NCBI RefSeq assembly: GCF_040183065.1
Contig: NC_091132.1
Coordinates: forward strand, 161,966,602-162,030,601
Length of the DNA stretch: 64,000 nucleotides
From: Periplaneta americana
Taxonomy: Eukaryota; Arthropoda; Insecta; Blattodea; Blattidae
Reading direction: 5' to 3'
Below are positions 45,621 to 57,643 of the stretch, piece after piece. Each line of letters starts with the position of its first letter. Position 1 is the first letter of the stretch. A model generated the notes under the pieces. That model saw nothing but the letters and a program-made list of their open reading frames with translations. It was not told where the DNA came from and did not search any database. The translations under genes were made by a program, and so were the position numbers.

Positions 45621-45734
45621 GAAGGGAACTTATCGCATCTGGAAGTGCCGGCCATGAAGATGGAATGCGTGTATATTAAATCAGAGATAAAAGTTGAAGA
45701 CAGTCCACCTCGTATGGTGAAGTCTGAAGTTGAT
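45621..45734 (+). CDS. ZNF gene C, second coding exon (114 nt)
   Basis: Between acceptor tgttctgtag and donor gtaagtg: 38 codons in phase 0. It reads EGNLSHLEVPAMKMECVYIK and ends RMVKSEVD. IKSE, IKVE and VKSE are psi-K-x-E motifs. It corresponds to the 138-nt IKTEC exons of gene B but is eight codons shorter, and IKTEC has become MKMEC. It joins 39390 upstream and 52239 downstream with matching phase. Confidence 0.85.
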
Positions 45735-46404
45735 GTAAGTGGTTTACTATCAATATGCAGATATATCAGTAGTACATTTTTAGGTATGTTAAAGCCATTA
45801 ACAGTCTGGGATAATATTAAATTAACTTGTTTTCTTTTTTCCAATATTTTCTAAATTTGACGGCTTTGATTGTTGGATTTTAAATAGAATAATAATTCAC
45901 AAATATATAATTGTGGTGATAACAGTGAATTATCTTTAATGCGCGAAGAAAGTTGCAGATTTTATTTGGACTTTGCTAAACTTTTCTTTTGTTCTACTGG
46001 TCTAGCAATTAGTATGTTAGACATTGAACGATAGGTTAGACTGATATACAGTGAGATTAGGTGGGGAAGATCGGGTTTTGCAGAAGCCGTTCCCCGCCAA
46101 GAGATGGCATGATCACCAGGAATAGTGCGTCCGCATTCTCAGTGCACAAACAATGAGTAGCACTGCAGTTTCGCTTTAGTTGTGTTGTTAGATGTAAGTT
46201 GGCAGTCAAAGCTGTAATCTTAACGGTTTAAGTTAAGTTTAAAGTGATCTGTGTAGGCTACTGTTGTAATGACTTATTCATTACGTGAACGGACTTATCT
46301 ATACAGTACATGTATATGGATACGAAAGTCTTGACTGTTAACAAAGACGCAAATTTCGGGAAATGTTTCCATAGAGACCTGTTCCAGCTGCCAGTACAAT
46401 AAGA

Positions 46405-47795
46405 CTTTATAAGAAGTTCTTGCGAACAGGTTTGGTAAGCGAAATAATCGTACCTATTTTTAAGAAGGGGGACAAGACTAACAGTAGTAACTTTCGAGGA
46501 ATATCACTTTTGTTGACGTCGTACAAAATTTTGTCGAATATCCTTTTGAGAAGATTAACTCCATATGTAGATAAAATTATTGGGGGTCATCATTGTGGTT
46601 TCAGGCGTAATAGATCGACTATTGATCAGATTTTTTGTATTCGACGATATTGGAGAAAAAAATGGGAGTATAAGGGTACAGTACATCAGTTATTCATAGA
46701 TTTCAAAAAGCCATATGACTCGGTTAAGAGAGAAGTTTTATATAATGTTCTTATTGAATTTGGTATTCCCAAGAAACTAGTTCGATTAATTAAAATGTGT
46801 CTTAGTGAAACTTACAGCAGAGTCCGTATAGGCCAGTTTCTATCTGATCCTTTTCCAATTCACTGCGGGCTAAAGCAGTGAGATGCACTATCACCTTTAC
46901 TTTTTAACTTCGCTCTAGAATATGCCATTAGGAAAGTTGAGGATAACACAGAGGGTTTGGAATTGAACGGGTTACATCAGCTTCTTGTCTATGCAGATGG
47001 CGTGAATATGTTAATAGAAAATCCACAAACGGTTAGGGAAAACGCGGACATTCTACTTGAAGCAAGTAAAGAGATAGGGTTGGAAGTAAATCCCGAAAAG
47101 ACAAAGTATATGATTATGTCTCGTGATCAGAATATTGTACGAAATGGAACTATAGAAGTTGGAGATTTATCCTTCGAAGAGGTGGAAAAATTCAAATAAC
47201 ACAGCAACAAATGAAAATGACACTCGGGAGGAAATTAAACGCAGAATAAATATGGGAAATGCCTGTTATTATTCGGTTGAGAAGCTTTTGTCATGCAGTC
47301 TGCTGTCAAAAAATCTGAAAGTTAGAATTTATAAAACAGTTATATTACCGGTTGTTCTGTATGGCTGTGAAACTTGGACCCTCACTTTGAGAGAGGAACA
47401 GAGATTGAGGGTTTTTGAGAATATGGTTCCTAGGAAAATATTTGGGGCTAAGAGGGATGAAGTTACAGGAGAATGGAGAAAGTTACAAACGCAGAGCTGC
47501 ACGCATTGTATCCTTCACCTGACATAATTAGGATCAGTAAATCCAGACGTTTGGGGATGTAGCATGTATGGGCGAATCCAAAAATGCATATAGAGTGTTA
47601 GTTGGGAGGCCAGAGGGGAAAAGACCTTTGGGAAGGCCGAGACGTAGATGGGAAAATAATATTAAAATGGATTTGAGGGAGGTGGGATATGATGGTAGGG
47701 ACTGGATTAATCTTGCTCAGGATAGGGACCAATGGCGGGCTTATGTGAGGGCGGCAGTGAAACTCCGGGTTCCTTGAAAGCCAGTAAGTAAGTAA
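46405..47795 (+). repeat. Non-LTR retrotransposon (RTE-like) RT and 3-prime end, degenerate
   Basis: The frame gives VPIFKKGDKTNSSNFRGISL, GFRRNRSTIDQIF, LFIDFKKPYDSVKREVLYNV and [16 protein letters not shown], the ordered RT blocks. The catalytic YADD is YADG (near 46993), a TGA stands in the GLKQG(D/E) region at 46879-46881, and frameshifts follow near 47200 and 47490. The C-terminal part has VILPVVLYGCETWTL and GRPRRRWENNIKMDL; it ends ccttgaaagccagtaagtaa. RTE-like placement is my inference. It cannot move by itself. Confidence 0.88.
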
Positions 47796-47799
47796 ATCA

Positions 47800-48810
47800 G
47801 CAATATTTGTTTATGAATTTGTTCTAGATTTGATACACCAAATTCCTGAAAAAATAATTCCGTTGGATAATCAAACGGTTTATATAGACAAATGTTGATA
47901 CTTGTTTTTTGGAGCATATTTAAAGGATGGAGAATCGATTTTGCCATTCCCGCCAACCTGATATACCATACTGAATTATTGATTGAAACAGAGCTAAGTA
48001 CACAGTACGCAGAACATAAATAGGTAAATAAGAACGTAGAATGCAAAATTCGAGGATTCTTTTACGCAATCTGTTACATAGGAAGGAGATAAGCTTTTCC
48101 CATTTTAAATGTTGGTCAATAATAATGTCTAAATATTTAACTTACGAGGATGTACTCAAAGCGTTACATGAGAAAGTAGGTAGGCTACAATCATGTATTG
48201 TTATACTTCTATTATTTATTTTTAGGTGTTCAAGGCCATGTAATGTTAATGAAAATGGTAATAATTTTGTTTTAGAAGTGTTCGAAGAAAGTAAGTGAGC
48301 ATCCAGCCATTCTTTAATAATGTTAATACCACTGTTAGAAATTTGATAAGTTTCATTCCAACTCGAACCGCTAAACATAACCACATTTTCATCAGCATGA
48401 GGATACGGAGTACCAGAATATTTCACAATGTCAATTTTAAGTAAATGTTTGATGTATATTGAAAACAAAACAGGACCTAAAATCGTCCCCTGAGGTACAC
48501 TTATACCAATATTACGTGATTCACTACGGTGATCATTTATTTTAGTTGATTGAGTACTGTTCTCTAAGATTTAAATAATTTTAAAGCCAATCCATTAATT
48601 CCAATCTATCCATTTTATTCAAAAATATATTGTGATTGACTGTATTGAAAGCTTTTTGTAAGTCTGGAAAAATTCATAGAAATTTATTTGGTACATGTAA
48701 TTGTTGAATTATTTTTAAAGTAACTGCCGTAATAACGTCATCAGTGCACAAATTCTTTTTGAAACCTAATTGATTATCATTTAGTAGTTTATTTTTTTCT
48801 AAAAATTGTA
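47800..48810 (-). repeat. Second LINE family (CR1/Jockey-like) remnant
   Basis: On the - strand in several frames: EKNKLLNDNQLGFKKNLCTD (about 48790), then a decayed DFQKAFDTVNH (near 48650), a HADEN in place of YADDT (about 48405), and a C-terminal stretch KPFDYPTELFFQEFGVSNLE (about 47850). Many stops. It ends head-on against the LINE at 46405. Confidence 0.75.
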
Positions 48811-49066
48811 ATGGAGGACATTTTGAACAACGAGTGTGAGGCTTGGTAAGTACTGTAACTTTTAAGCATTGTAAGAGTGGGATAGTAGGCCTAAAAGTGC
48901 CGGAGACGCGTGCATGTTCCCTGTGGTAACCAACACATTGAAAGCCAGGCCGGCTCTGGACGAAAACCCGGGCATCCCCAACTAAGCTCACTGTAGTAAG
49001 GTTTATTCTAAACTCACAAAAGATTTGTAAATCCTCTGACTTCGTTGAGAAATGAGTCTATAAGAA

Positions 49067-49128
<62 letters not shown>

Positions 49129-49449
49129 ATTATTTATTTATTTATTTGTTTCGAATATTCATGTGCAAAACAAGAGCACAAAGCCAATTACAGTTTAGCA
49201 CAAAATAAAAAACAAAACAGAACAAATGATTATGAGAATGAATGACAGAAAATGGCAGTGAGATGAAATACAATCAATATAATGGTCGGCATTAATCATT
49301 CATCAAATGCAGCAAAATAAACGGCAATATTTAACAAATAATAAAATATATTAAATAACAAGTAAGGATATATCATGCATAAGTAAAATCAAATCAGATC
49401 TTGCAAATTAGCACTTTTAATACACCTGGCTATTGGAGAAAGGGATTTA

Positions 49450-49498
<49 letters not shown>

Positions 49499-50019
49499 TA
49501 ATAGAAGAGCTTTGTTTATAAAATACTTGGTTTTTATTGTGTACTAAACAAATCAGTAAATATACGCCACACTGTTGAATAGGCCTAGACCATCTAATGT
49601 CCCCTCGCAGCTTCATTTACTCTGCATCCTTCATGATCTACATTCCAGTTATAAAATCAACATTAATATTATTTTCTACGGACGTTGAACTGCCATAACA
49701 TTCTTTATCTGCAGTGAAACAGATATCTTAATATTTTACAAGTTTCCACAAAATGACAAATGTCAAGTTCCATATCTCAATCGATTTCGAGTCATGAATC
49801 TTCTCAAGTCGTTGGATCAATCAGTGTTGCATATAATTTGATAGCAATATTTGGCTAAGACTCATTTGCATATGTGCAGGCAAAACCTTTATATTCTGCT
49901 AACTTATTTGATAAGAACAAGTCGCATTAGAGAGTCTGCATTTTTGAGGTTATGAAACTTTTAACAATGGTTTATACAGCGAAATATGTTTATGTGTCAA
50001 TATATAATCTTTTCCTGCT
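48811..50019. other. Repeat-derived intron sequence with (AAT)n tracts
   Basis: Microsatellites at 49067-49129 and 49449-49498. A 200-bp block after 48811 (ggaggacattttgaacaacg to accccggg-like end) is an unidentified repeat-like junction. No gene seen. Confidence 0.5.
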
Positions 50020-51133
50020 TAACTTACGTACTTACGGCTTTTAAGGAACCCGGAGGTTCATTGCCGCCCTCATGTAAGCCTGCTGTCGATCCCTATCCTG
50101 AGCAAGATTAATCCAGTCTCTACCATCATATTCCACCTCCCTCAAATCCATGTTAATATTATCCATCCATCTACGTCACGGTCTCCCCAAAGGTCTTTTC
50201 CCTTCGAGCCTTCCAAGTAACTCTATATGGGTTTCTGGATTTACCCATACATGCTACATGCACGACTGGATTTAATGTTCGTAATTATGTGAAGAACAAA
50301 ATGCGTGCAGTTCTGCGGTATGTACCTTTGTCCATTCTCCTGTAACTTCATGCCTCTTATGCCCAAATATTTTACTAAGCACCTTATTCTCAAACACCCT
50401 TAACCTCTGTTGTTCTCTGAAAGTGAGAGTCCAAGTTTCACAACCGTACAGAACAATAGGTAATATAGCCTAATTGTTTTATAAATTCTTTCAGCGTTTT
50501 TGAGAACAGACTGGATGATAAAAGCTTGTCAACTGAATAATAACACGCATTTCCCATATTTATTCTGCGTTTAATTTCCTCCCGAGTATCATTTATATAT
50601 GTTACTGTTGCTCCAAGATATTTGAATTTTTCCACCTCTTCAAAGGATAAATTTCCAATTTTCATATTTCCATTTCGTACAATATTCTGGTCACGAGACA
50701 TAATCATATACTTGTCTTTACGGGATTTACTTCCAAACCTATCTCTTTACTTGTTTCAAGTAAAATTCCATTGTTTTCCCTAATAATTAATTAGTGGATT
50801 TTCTCGTAACAAAGTCACGTCATCCGCATTAACAAGGAGCTGAAATAACCCGTTCAATTTCATACCTTTTCTGTTATCCAGGACTTTCCTGACGGCAAAT
50901 TCTAGAGCGAAGTTAAACAGTTAAGGTGATAGTGGATCTCCTTGATTTAGCCCGCAGTGAATTGGAAAAGTATCTGACAGAAACTGGGCTATGCGGACTC
51001 TGCTGTACTTTTCACTGAGACACACTAATTAATCAAAATAATTTCTTGGAAATACCAAATTCAATAAGAATATTATACAAAACTTTTCTCTTAACCGAGT
51101 CATATGCCGTTTTGAAATCTATGAATAACTGAT

Positions 51134-51491
51134 AAGACGATAATGGGTGGTCCTCCAGCTTGGGAGTTGGGCGAAGGGCTAATAATAACCCATGACCCTA
51201 AAAAACAGCTTGTTACGAAACCTTAAAATAAATTTCGGAATGGGAGGCATGTACCACTTATCAGCGAATCCAGAAATGCATATAGAATGTTAGTTGGGAG
51301 GCCAGAGGGAAAAAGACCGTTGGGGAGGCCGAGACGTAAATGGGAGGATAATATTAAAATGGATTTGAGGGAGATGGGATATGATGGTAGAGACTGGATT
51401 AATCTTGCACAGGATAGGGATCGATGATGGGCTTATGTGAGGGCAGCAATGTACCTGTGGGATACTTAAAAGCCATTTGTAAGTAAGTAAG
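51134..51491 (+). repeat. Internally deleted LINE copy nested in LINE
   Basis: A perfect 14-bp duplication tatgaataactgat (51120-51133 and 51492-51505) bounds the insert. Its last 250 bases are the LINE 3-prime end (gaatccagaaatgcatatag to aaagccatttgtaagtaagt). Its first 100 bases (ggtggtcctccagcttggga and on) are not from that part, and look like a 5-prime leader, so the middle is missing. Confidence 0.85.
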
Positions 51492-51599
51492 TATGAATAA
51501 CTGATGTACTGTAGCCTTATACTTCCATTTTTTCTCCAATATCTGTGGAATACAAAAAATCTGTCCAATAGTCGATCTATTATGTCTAAAACCACACTG

Positions 51600-51700
51600 T
51601 ACACGAGCCTGGCTCTTACAAGAGTAGCTAGAAACATTTTTGTTTTATAAATGTAATTTGTACTCACTAGCTAGCTAGTTAAATAAATAAAAAATAAATA
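51600..51700 (+). repeat. 101-bp retroposed insert of unknown type
   Basis: Flanked by the perfect 12-bp duplication aaaaccacactg (51588-51599, 51701-51712) and ending in an A-rich taaataaataaaaaataaat tail, so it is a retroposed fragment. The body (acacgagcctggctcttaca) was not recognised. Confidence 0.85.
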
Positions 51701-52238
51701 AAAACCACACTGATGATCCCCAATAATTTCATCTATGAGTATTGGACATAATTTTGTATGACGTCAACAAAAGTGATATTCCTCGAAAGTTACTACAGTT
51801 AGTCTTGTCCCCATTTTTAAGGATTAGTACAATTATGGACTCCTTCCATTGTTTCTGGTACAATTTCCTTTTCGCAAATAGTAAGTGCAAGCTAATCTTT
51901 TACTGTTATAAGCATCTAATATTGTTGTAACAAATTCTGTTTATGTATTTTGTAACATAGGCTTAGTTATAAATCACATGTACATATTTTCAAGGTAGAA
52001 ACTTCATTCCAATGGGTTTCAATACAGACAAATAGCCTTATTTTAATGAAGAATACATGAAGGATGTAACTCAAGGTAATAAGGGGAAAAGAATTCGATT
52101 TTCTATAAAAATCGTTACAACATTACTGAAATAATTTTATTAAATTCATTAGGTTTGAAAAATCAGGTCTCTGACATACGAAACTATTTATCCATATGGT
52201 AACCTAAAGCTCTCTTCATTATTTACTCACTTTTGCAG

Positions 52239-52321
52239 GAAGATTTTTTCGATGTGGACAGAGTTCAGCAGGAACAGAAAGTGGAAGTATCTTCATACAA
52301 GTGTGAAGCGTTCTCTGAGAG
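52239..52321 (+). CDS. ZNF gene C, 83-nt linker exon
   Basis: Acceptor acttttgcag and donor gtgagtg enclose 83 nt encoding EDFFDVDRVQQEQKVEVSSY and then KCEAFSE, with a split codon AG+G (Arg) completed at 57055. Same length and phase as in genes A and B, but closer to what I take as the family ancestral form (VQQEQKVEVSS). Acidic linker without a known fold. Confidence 0.88.
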
Positions 52322-53098
52322 GTGAGTGTAATGTGGAGTATAGTTTGAAATATACCATCCATTGCAACAATACACTTTCAGGCTGGCATCTGATTCGCAT
52401 ATTGTTAGGGTAACTGATTTTTACATCAATTTGTCCTTTATCTTACATGCAATACACGAGCATATCTCCTACTTCCTTAATAAAATTTGAACCCCATACT
52501 GTCAGTACTAGTGATTAGTATTTTAATCGGTTCATGATGCAATAAACGGAATTATTATTAGAATCTGCTACAACGGAGAAGTCTTTTTATAAGAATTTAA
52601 ATATTTACCTGCTCATATTATAATTTCGAATCACATATACATTTTTTTGGAATAAAATATTATAAAATCTATTTTTATGTGTAAAAAATTGTGTACGATT
52701 TGACATTGGTTGAAGTTTCATATAGGCCTATAAAAATAGATCTGAGGACTTTATTTGCAGTAAAATAATATATAACTGATTTTGAATACCGCAGAAACTG
52801 GTAATGCGTATAATGTATTCTTTAACAAAGGTCGAGGACAGCAAAGAACAGAGTTTTGTGGAAAGGATTAGGGAAGATCATTGTAAATAGCTAATAGAAT
52901 CAGTGTTAAGATAGGGTAAATAGTAAAGTCAGTATTAGTGGAAGTGTGACATAAATTTTGTAAATAGTAAAGTCAGTGTTGTGAAAGTGTTAGTTAAAAA
53001 GTGTAAATAGCAATCAGTGTTTGTCAAAGTGCTGGTGTTAGTATTATGTGGACAGTGCATAAAATGAACAAAACAAAGTGCTGAGACTAATTAAAATT

Positions 53099-53275
53099 TA
53101 ACAGGGTTAGTAACCATGTCACGAAAGTATTATACACGACAAGCTCGCCTGGATTGGCTCACCAAGCGAGTACACTTGAGCCATCCCTGTCGAGGGGGTT
53201 ACTAACCCCATCATAGTAGGCCTGTGCCCAACATGGGACATAATGGCTAGCATTCATTCATTCACTTCTTTGTTT
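53099..53275 (+). repeat. Possible LINE 3-prime end with CATT-type tail
   Basis: The stretch ggcctgtgcccaacatggga and attcattcattcac resembles 3-prime ends of insect non-LTR elements, which end in short tandem units. No coding part is present. Confidence 0.35.
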
Positions 53276-53824
53276 TTCAATTCATTATGGGGAAATCTCT
53301 CTGTTTTAATTCTTGATAGTTTCTACAGATTTTATGATTGCGTTGGGAATCAGGATTTTGTTTATTCCGCTATTCAAATCCCCTACCAGAAAGATCTACT
53401 CTAATACAGTACAAGGGACAGAAAGTGATTGATCAATTCCATCTCTTTGGATTAGGATTTTGAGTGGTGATGTACCATTATACCACCTCTCTGTTATGTT
53501 ATTCTGGTTGACTGCAAAAAGTTTTCTATCTACTCCGCTTAGGATTCATGTTCTTCCTTTACAGGCGTAATTAGTTTCATAACAGTTTCAAATATATTAT
53601 TTTCTTCCCAACTTTAAGGAACAGTGAGTTTGCCATTGAGACTTCGAAAGTATATAACAAATGTTCCAGAAATGGAAATAATTGCTGTCCCGTTCTAGGC
53701 GCCATATAGAGGTTCTTAATCCTCTACCTGGCTTCAGATACGTTTTACCCTTAAAACTAAAGAAAAAAGATATATTACTAAGAACTTCAAATTAGTGTAA
53801 CCCTAAAGATATTGAGATTAGGAC

Positions 53825-55127
53825 CAGTGGCGGCTCCTCGAGTGAGGGAAGGAAGGAACGTCTTCCTCACATTTTTCTTATTTTGAAAGTAAATACCAAA
53901 TAAAATACATGCCTTGGAATTCGAGGAAGATTCGATAATTTTTAAGTTCACAGCTATAAGAAAACCTCGGTTGATCCAGTTTTAAACGTCACGTGCTCAT
54001 GTGCTCCTAGAAAACTGTGAGAAAGATGCGAGATTGTTTGTGAGGAGGAAAGTCAATCCTTTTCTTCTTTACTGCAGTTAACACATACAGACAACAGCGC
54101 ACTAGCGGCCAGAGAAAGAAGCAGAGTTTTAAAGCAAGTAAATGAACGGGGAGAGAGGAGATCCTCCTCTGAATCAGTGCATGGGCGGCAAATAGTGTAG
54201 TAGACAGAAACTGACGGGTTGTGCAGAAAACTTGCTACCGCTGCCATCTATCGATGTTGCATTCAACCAGACTATAACACACCTAGGAGGAGGCACAATA
54301 AAAACAGTTTTAACGCAAAGCTATGAAAGACACCATATAGACTTTTTTAAAATTATAAATCCAAATATATTATTCATTGCACTTCGTATAGGCTACTATT
54401 CATGCTTTGAAACTCTCGAGGATATCTGAAAGTTGAAGTTGGATTTATATAAAACAAAGATGAAGTAGTTCTAAGTTAGTATCGCAGATCTTTTTGGCCC
54501 CTGAAATTCACTTCCATTCATTGTCTACTGACAGGGCAACAGCCAAGTTGTCAGTTTTGTACAAATATATTTGAAATTGAAAGTACTCCAAACTGCATTA
54601 TTTGCAACATAAAAAAATTACTCTGCCACCGGCAGCTTTGAACAGTAATGGTAGTATGATATTACAAGAACCAGCATTCTTCAAAAGCATGTGATACTGA
54701 ATTTGTAAAACGTACATATGGCAACAGATCATGTGTGTGGGTGCAGTGTTCTCGCTTTCCTGATAGATTATTGCCCATTCCAATTTCCGTAAAACGGTTC
54801 CGGTTACGTGTTAGTAGCTAATCTCTACCAACACGTGTGATGCTGTAGCGTGCGCGAAAAATGCTGCGAGATTGTGAATTTTCCTGTAATTGTTAATTTG
54901 TGTAATTATTCAACACTGAATGGAAGTGAAAACATATTATTTTTTGGACAATTTAGGAAACTCAGTTTACAAGAACAGATTACTGCTATAGAAAAGGGAA
55001 GGTCAATTCTACCTGGTCTTACATACATGCATGTATGCCAATTTGTAGCTTGTTTCATTCAAGAAGGTGTCATTTTATGCTGTTCACTTCTTTCCTCCTC
55101 TTAAGAAATATTCAGGAGCCGCCACTG
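53825..55127. mobile_element. hAT-type element, TIR CAGTGGCGGCTCC
   Basis: Ends cagtggcggctcc and ggagccgccactg with a perfect 8-bp duplication attaggac (53817-53824, 55128-55135). A frame at 54850-55104 contains NILFFGQFRKLSLQEQITAI, which might be a remnant of the N-terminal part of the transposase gene; no DDE part or BED finger was found. Confidence 0.92.
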
Positions 55128-56496
55128 ATTAGGACACATGTTTATATACCATTATTTGGTCTTAATGTCTTCGGAATTAAGCTCCTTAAGTGGCGGTAAA
55201 TCCTCGTGAATCACCCTGTATATACATACACATGTAATGCTTAATACAGGAACATCATTTTATTTTTACTAACATTTTTAATATTAACTTGCCTATACCT
55301 CTGGATCAACGGCGTTTGCTACCTCCTTCCACGACTGCAGTTCTTATGATACTGGCGTAATATACAAACAAATCACTTTACTAGGTGTAGGAGGGAAGAA
55401 ACGTAGTTTATCCATTTACGTAAACTAGGAAATATTGCGCTTTTGAGTTTCATAATTTCCATTAGGTTTTTGTTTAATCAAAATACAGTACAGTATTAAC
55501 AATGAGTGTTTTTACTCACGAACTGAGCTGTCCATGAGGACGTATTCATTATGCAGTGTATATTATACTGTCTACAGCACATTAGCGTACAATATAGAGA
55601 ATGCAGTTCAATTTAAAAATAATCATAATGTGATATTTAAACACATTTTTTAAAAATGGTGGACGTTTATTTCGATACAGTCTTCAGTTCTTTTGTGCAT
55701 ATTATCGCACTATTGACTATTGTACCTAATTTCAAGTACCAGTTTCGTCCTTCGTACTAGTAACTCATGTTCAAATAATGCTGTACCTGCTCTATAAAAG
55801 AGTACCTTATGTACTGTAAATTCAATCTTCACTTCTGCCCGATCCGAAAAGTTAAAATTACTTAGACATACTATCTACTGTCCGTCCAAGGGGTTTTGTC
55901 GTAGGGTCGTAAAAAGGGGGGAAATCACGTGACAGTTAATTACGTAACGAGGCCCTTTCATTTAAATTATTTTATGCCCGACCATGCCGAAATATAGTAA
56001 TTATACACCCGGTAGTAGCCCTTTAATGCACCTCATTAAAGTACACCTATTCATTAAAGTTCAGGTGTTCAGCCAATGACAAGTCACCTTTGTACCATTA
56101 TAAAACCGCAAGTATCGATTATTCTCGAATATGCAATCGAAAGACAATTAGCGAAAAGTCACGGAAGCTGGAACTCCAATACTGTCGCAGAAGGTTATGT
56201 TCTGTTACTATAATAATTAGCGTTAATTGTAAATAATATTCAAATAAATTCAATTTGTCATCTCGTTTTTCAATTCTAAATCAATTTCCAGGTTACATCA
56301 AATCTAATCTTCATCTTATTCTCTACGTTATATCAAGGTCAATGACATTCGGCCTCGGAAAAAATCAATACTTTCGCGTCTGCGCACATCTCACAATTCA
56401 TGTCAGTTTGCTACTCACTTACATAACCATAATATGAATATTTTAAAATAATTTCAAGTTTGAAATATGATTGAGCATAAAAAGTCGTATGAAACT

Positions 56497-56606
56497 TGCC
56501 TATAATGGTAATTAAGACGCTCGTATGAAAATTATGAAACTCGGTTGCGCTCGTTTCATAAAAAAACATACTTGCGTCTTAAATACTACCATTATAAGCT
56601 CGTTGC
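56497..56606. repeat. 110-bp foldback
   Basis: Outer arms cttgcctataatggtaatta and tactaccattataagctcgt, with aagacg and cgtctt inside, then atgaaactcg and ctcgtttcat around a short loop. Two nested inverted repeats share one centre. Confidence 0.8.
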
Positions 56607-57054
56607 ATAATGTACTATTAAATAGTTGTATAATATTATGTAGACGTTCAATTCCTAACAGAAATTAATGTTTTCAGAAATGAGCTAAGACAGCCCAGCC
56701 ACTAGCTGGCGATTAAAATATGGTGGGGGAAACCGGGATGCGATGTAGAGAAATGGACGGCAATACCTGTCCGAAAATGATTCAATATTGAAAGCTCTTT
56801 CGTCACTGGAAATCGCGAACATATTTTTGGAACGTACTGTTTACTGTGACCATAAGGCTACTATGACTGTATATGCGGTCTTGGATATGTGTGGAGGACG
56901 GTTGAACTTCATTAGTAGAAGGGGTGGGAGTGAAGTACATTAAAAAACTCAGGTACAATAAAAATTGAAGTAAAAATAAAATGATGTCCCTGTATATTTT
57001 GATCTCACAACGTTGATTATTGTGGAGAGTAATAAATTTTTATATTCATTTCAG

Positions 57055-57643
57055 GATTGTGAATAATGTTGAGAACATTGTGTCAGAAGAATGCGACGGC
57101 ATTGATCGTGAAGAAGACAAATTGACTCAGTGTTGTAGCAACAGATCAGACTATTCAAACAACAGCGACATGCATAATTCTATCAAGTGTAATATTTGTA
57201 GCGTGGTTTTTGTTACATTGCAATCCCTGAAATATCATTCCTGTATACACACCAAAAAAAACTCATTCAAATGTGATGTCTGTGGAAAGTGTTCTATGAA
57301 ACTGAGCGCTCTAAAGAGACATGCACTCCTACACACAGACGGGATGCCATTTCATTGCGAAGTATGTGGGGAGAATTTCAGATTGAAATCGGATTTGAGG
57401 ACACACGCACGGATACACATTGGAGAGAAGCCATTCAAATGTGAGGTGTGTGAAGAATGTTTCTCAGATATTGTAGTTTTAAATAGACACGTACGCATAC
57501 ACACCGACGAAACGCCATTTAAATGCGATTCATGTGGAAAGTGGTTTTCACGATTGGGAAACTTTAAGTTACATTTGCGCGTTCACACAGAAAGCCATTC
57601 AAATGCGAATTGTGTTGAAAGTGTTTCTCACAACTTACTTTAA
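57055..57643 (+). CDS. ZNF gene C terminal exon: five C2H2 fingers, truncated
   Basis: After acceptor ttcatttcag, the lead RIVNNVENIVSEECDGIDRE precedes five complete fingers: CNICSVVF, CDVCGKCS, CEVCGENF, CEVCEECF and CDSCGKWF, each with H-x3-H. A deletion of about four bases in the next linker (near 57590) ends the frame as HTESHSNANCVESVSHNLL. The total with upstream exons is 882 nt, about 293 aa. At least two more fingers follow out of frame, so the protein is shorter than its ancestor. Its finger cores (RHVRIHTDETPFKC) differ from the uniform CDICGKKF units of A and B, so it diverged earlier. A nuclear DNA-binding role follows from the family. Confidence 0.88.

Larger units (their letters stand above)
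50020..51905 (-). repeat. RTE-like LINE on - strand, interrupted by two insertions
   Basis: Complement of the 46405 family: 3-prime end cttacggcttttaaggaacc, then [20 protein letters not shown] (about 50650-50707), YLGATVTYINDTREEIKRRI, and RT blocks up to the KKGD region near 51830. YADD lies near 50825 but the frame is broken. Insertions occur at 51134-51491 and 51600-51700. Confidence 0.9.
45735..52238 (+). other. Second intron of gene C, LINE-rich
   Basis: 6.5 kb dominated by three LINE blocks (46405, 47800, 50020) and (AAT)n tracts at 49067-49129 and 49449-49498. 49.13-50.02 kb outside the tracts shows nothing recognised. Confidence 0.7.
52322..57054 (+). other. Third intron of gene C
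   Basis: 4.7 kb with a possible LINE tail (53099-53275), a hAT-type element (53825-55127) and a foldback (56497-56606). 52.33-53.1, 53.28-53.82 and 55.14-56.49 kb hold nothing recognised. Confidence 0.65.
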
